From Bacillota bacterium (GTDB lineage Bacteria; Bacillota; Sulfobacillia; Sulfobacillales; Sulfobacillaceae), in NCBI GenBank assembly GCA_021820675.1, contig JAKADI010000074.1, positions 1 through 7,300 of the forward strand: DNA of 7,300 nucleotides. The letters run 5' to 3'. The position numbers were made by a program, and so were the translations under genes. Numbering within the stretch: the stretch's first letter is position 1; the number at the start of each line of letters is the position of its first letter. The notes under the pieces were generated by a model that saw only the letters and a program-made list of their open reading frames with translations, had not been told where the DNA came from and did not search any database. This document shows positions 6,574 through 7,300 of this stretch, in pieces.

Positions 6574-6591
6574 CTACCCGGAGTAGGGTAG
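6574..6591 (+). other. Hairpin just after the D-aminoacylase stop
   Basis: CTACCC (6574-6579) and GGGTAG (6586-6591) form a 6-bp stem with a 6-nt loop, 17 bp after the stop codon. No T run follows, so it would be a weak terminator or a 3' end stabilising hairpin. The arm CTACC recurs in the hairpin at 6768-6783. Confidence 0.3.
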
Positions 6592-6666
6592 CGGTTCGTA
6601 ATTGTCGCCCTCAATCCATATTGGGGCATTTGGAGGTGAACATCTGCGTACGAAGGGAGGTGCGTT

Positions 6667-6912
6667 TTGCAACGCGCTAGGCCTTTATATTCGCATAACA
6701 ACTCCCAGAGGCCTCTTTCACGCGACCACCCGCGGCGCCTCGCAACGGGCCCAGCACTGAACAATGTACTACCCGACGGTAGTGGGGCACCATCAATGGG
6801 CCCTGTTGCTACACGGCCCAGCATTCGGCCAGAATTCCCACGTGTTCTGAACCTGCACGGGATCCCTGGGCGGTACTGCAGTGAAGTGTACAGGTCAAGA
6901 AATAAGTGTTGA
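6667..6912 (+). CDS. Possible short Pro/Arg-rich ORF of unknown function
   Basis: TTG 6667 is preceded by GGGAGGTG (6655-6662) at good spacing and opens an 81-residue frame ending at TGA 6910-6912. The product is rich in Pro, Arg, Ser and Gly (for example LPDGSGAPSMGPVATRPS) and has no membrane segment, signal peptide or domain I recognise. It overlaps a dense set of palindromes, which would make odd codon choices if translated. The ribosome binding site is the only real support; it may be a decayed gene start or chance. Confidence 0.18.
   Translation: MQRARPLYSHNNSQRPLSRDHPRRLATGPALNNVLPDGSGAPSMGPVATRPSIRPEFPRVLNLHGIPGRYCSEVYRSRNKC
6707..6881. repeat. Cluster of palindromes and hairpins
   Basis: Seen directly: AGAGGCCTCT (6707-6716, perfect 10-bp palindrome); ACTACC-CGAC-GGTAGT (6768-6783, perfect 6-bp stem with a 4-nt loop); TGGGCC (6797-6802) paired with GGCCCA (6815-6820); and CTGCA (6853-6857) paired with TGCAG (6877-6881), enclosing the palindrome GGGATCCC (6859-6866). 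The 9-mer GGCCCAGCA is also repeated directly at 6748-6756 and 6815-6823. Such density in 175 bp suggests a folded RNA or a protein-binding region, but each element is short. Confidence 0.35.
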
Positions 6913-7106
6913 TTGTGTTGTTACTTTGGTATTTTGCCTTGACTCAGCCTGGTCAGACCTCTCGTCACGCGCGAGGTTTCGATTTGTCCATGAGCGACGG
7001 CAATCCCGTGACTAGCTATGTCAAACGGCAAACATAAATGGGCACAATGAAGGGTCGCCCCCAATGGCAAGGCTGAGGATTCTAGGCCTCTAAACACATG
7101 GTTTTA

Positions 7107-7298
7107 GGGGTTGTTCGGTTTCCGAGAATTGTGGGCAACAGGAGATAAGACGTCCGTGGCGAAGACAAAGAATGTCCGCTGTAGCGCCCCATAGAGGCAG
7201 GAGATGAAGATCTGTTGTGTATTTTCGCTACTGTTAACCAGTAATCCGAAAATTCGCGAACAGCGGCACAACATTTCCCCGGTGTTTTCCTTCGCACA
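7107..7298 (-). pseudogene. Possible amino acid permease (APC family) remnant
   Basis: One - strand frame is open from the right edge to TAA 7106-7104 and contains LYGALQRTFFVFATDVLSP followed by VAHNSRKPNNP. APC-family amino acid permeases have a comparable stretch around TM8 and the loop after it: small residues, then R-x-(F/L)-(F/Y)-x-x-(A/G)-x-D-x-(L)-P, then a basic loop ending in (K/R)-x-P. The Arg, Phe, Ala, Asp, Pro and final Pro positions match. The frame ends right after the loop where TM9 should start, and flanking frames show only vague hydrophobic sequence. An amino acid permease beside a D-aminoacylase would make sense, but the match is short and partial, and the rest of the gene would lie outside the window. 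Confidence 0.22.
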
Positions 7299-7300
7299 TC

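Larger units (their letters stand above)
6557..7106. other. Region without a convincing gene, downstream of D-aminoacylase
   Basis: All six frames are cut by stops or give sequence I do not recognise. There is no typical terminator directly after the deacylase stop. A hairpin (6574-6591), a short + strand ORF behind a good ribosome binding site (6667-6912) and a cluster of palindromes (6707-6881) are listed separately. On the - strand a long open stretch covers about 6546-6824 but carries no family motif. The segment 6913-7106 shows nothing I can name. It probably contains degraded coding sequence, like the rest of the window's flanks. Confidence 0.5.

Noticed and set aside
6867..6880. TGGGCGGTACTGCA, reminiscent of the T-box element of tRNA-sensing leaders
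   Set aside because: Only partly matches the consensus, with no terminator/antiterminator pair and no aminoacyl-tRNA synthetase or amino acid gene behind it on that strand.
1..7300. CRISPR arrays, tRNA or rRNA genes, transposases or phage genes
   Set aside because: No regularly spaced repeats, cloverleaf-like sequence, rRNA segments or transposase motifs were seen on either strand.

Overview
The window looks like bacterial DNA of medium GC content (roughly half G+C by eye). It has strong AGGAGG-type ribosome binding sites and a near-consensus sigma-70 promoter. This suggests a Gram-positive, Firmicutes-like host; an acidophile such as Sulfobacillus or Alicyclobacillus is only a guess, because no rRNA or other marker gene is present.

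The left part (1-2147) is what remains of a sugar (probably fructoside) utilisation locus. It holds the last 57 codons of a MalG-type sugar ABC permease on the + strand. Convergent to that is a GH32/GH43-type beta-propeller glycosidase on the - strand, interrupted by one in-frame TGA. Divergent from the glycosidase is a ribokinase/PfkB sugar kinase, whose N-terminal homology runs upstream of any usable start and looks disconnected from its likely ATG by one missing base. Hydrolase, transporter and kinase together would import a sugar, cleave it and phosphorylate it.

The middle part (2148-3363) contains no intact gene. It carries a short start region with a ribosome binding site, running into the C-terminal half of an aldehyde dehydrogenase broken by frameshifts and stops. 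Facing it on the - strand is a broken piece that resembles the N-terminus of another MalG-type permease.

The right-centre (3364-6556) is an intact two-gene unit. The first gene is an ACS-type MFS transporter of 420 residues, starting at 3548 behind AGGAGG. The second is an N-acyl-D-amino-acid deacylase (D-aminoacylase) of 526 residues, starting at 4976 behind AAGGAGG. The deacylase also has its own promoter, TTGACT-17 bp-TATAGA at 4866-4894. The pair plausibly imports an N-acylated D-amino acid or similar organic anion and deacylates it.

The last 744 bp (6557-7300) hold no convincing intact gene. They contain a run of palindromes and hairpins, a short Pro/Arg-rich ORF behind a good ribosome binding site, and at the right edge on the - strand a faint remnant resembling an amino acid permease. 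Overall this is an intact transporter/deacylase pair embedded in decaying carbohydrate and aldehyde metabolism genes. I found no CRISPR array, tRNA, rRNA, transposase or clear new system.
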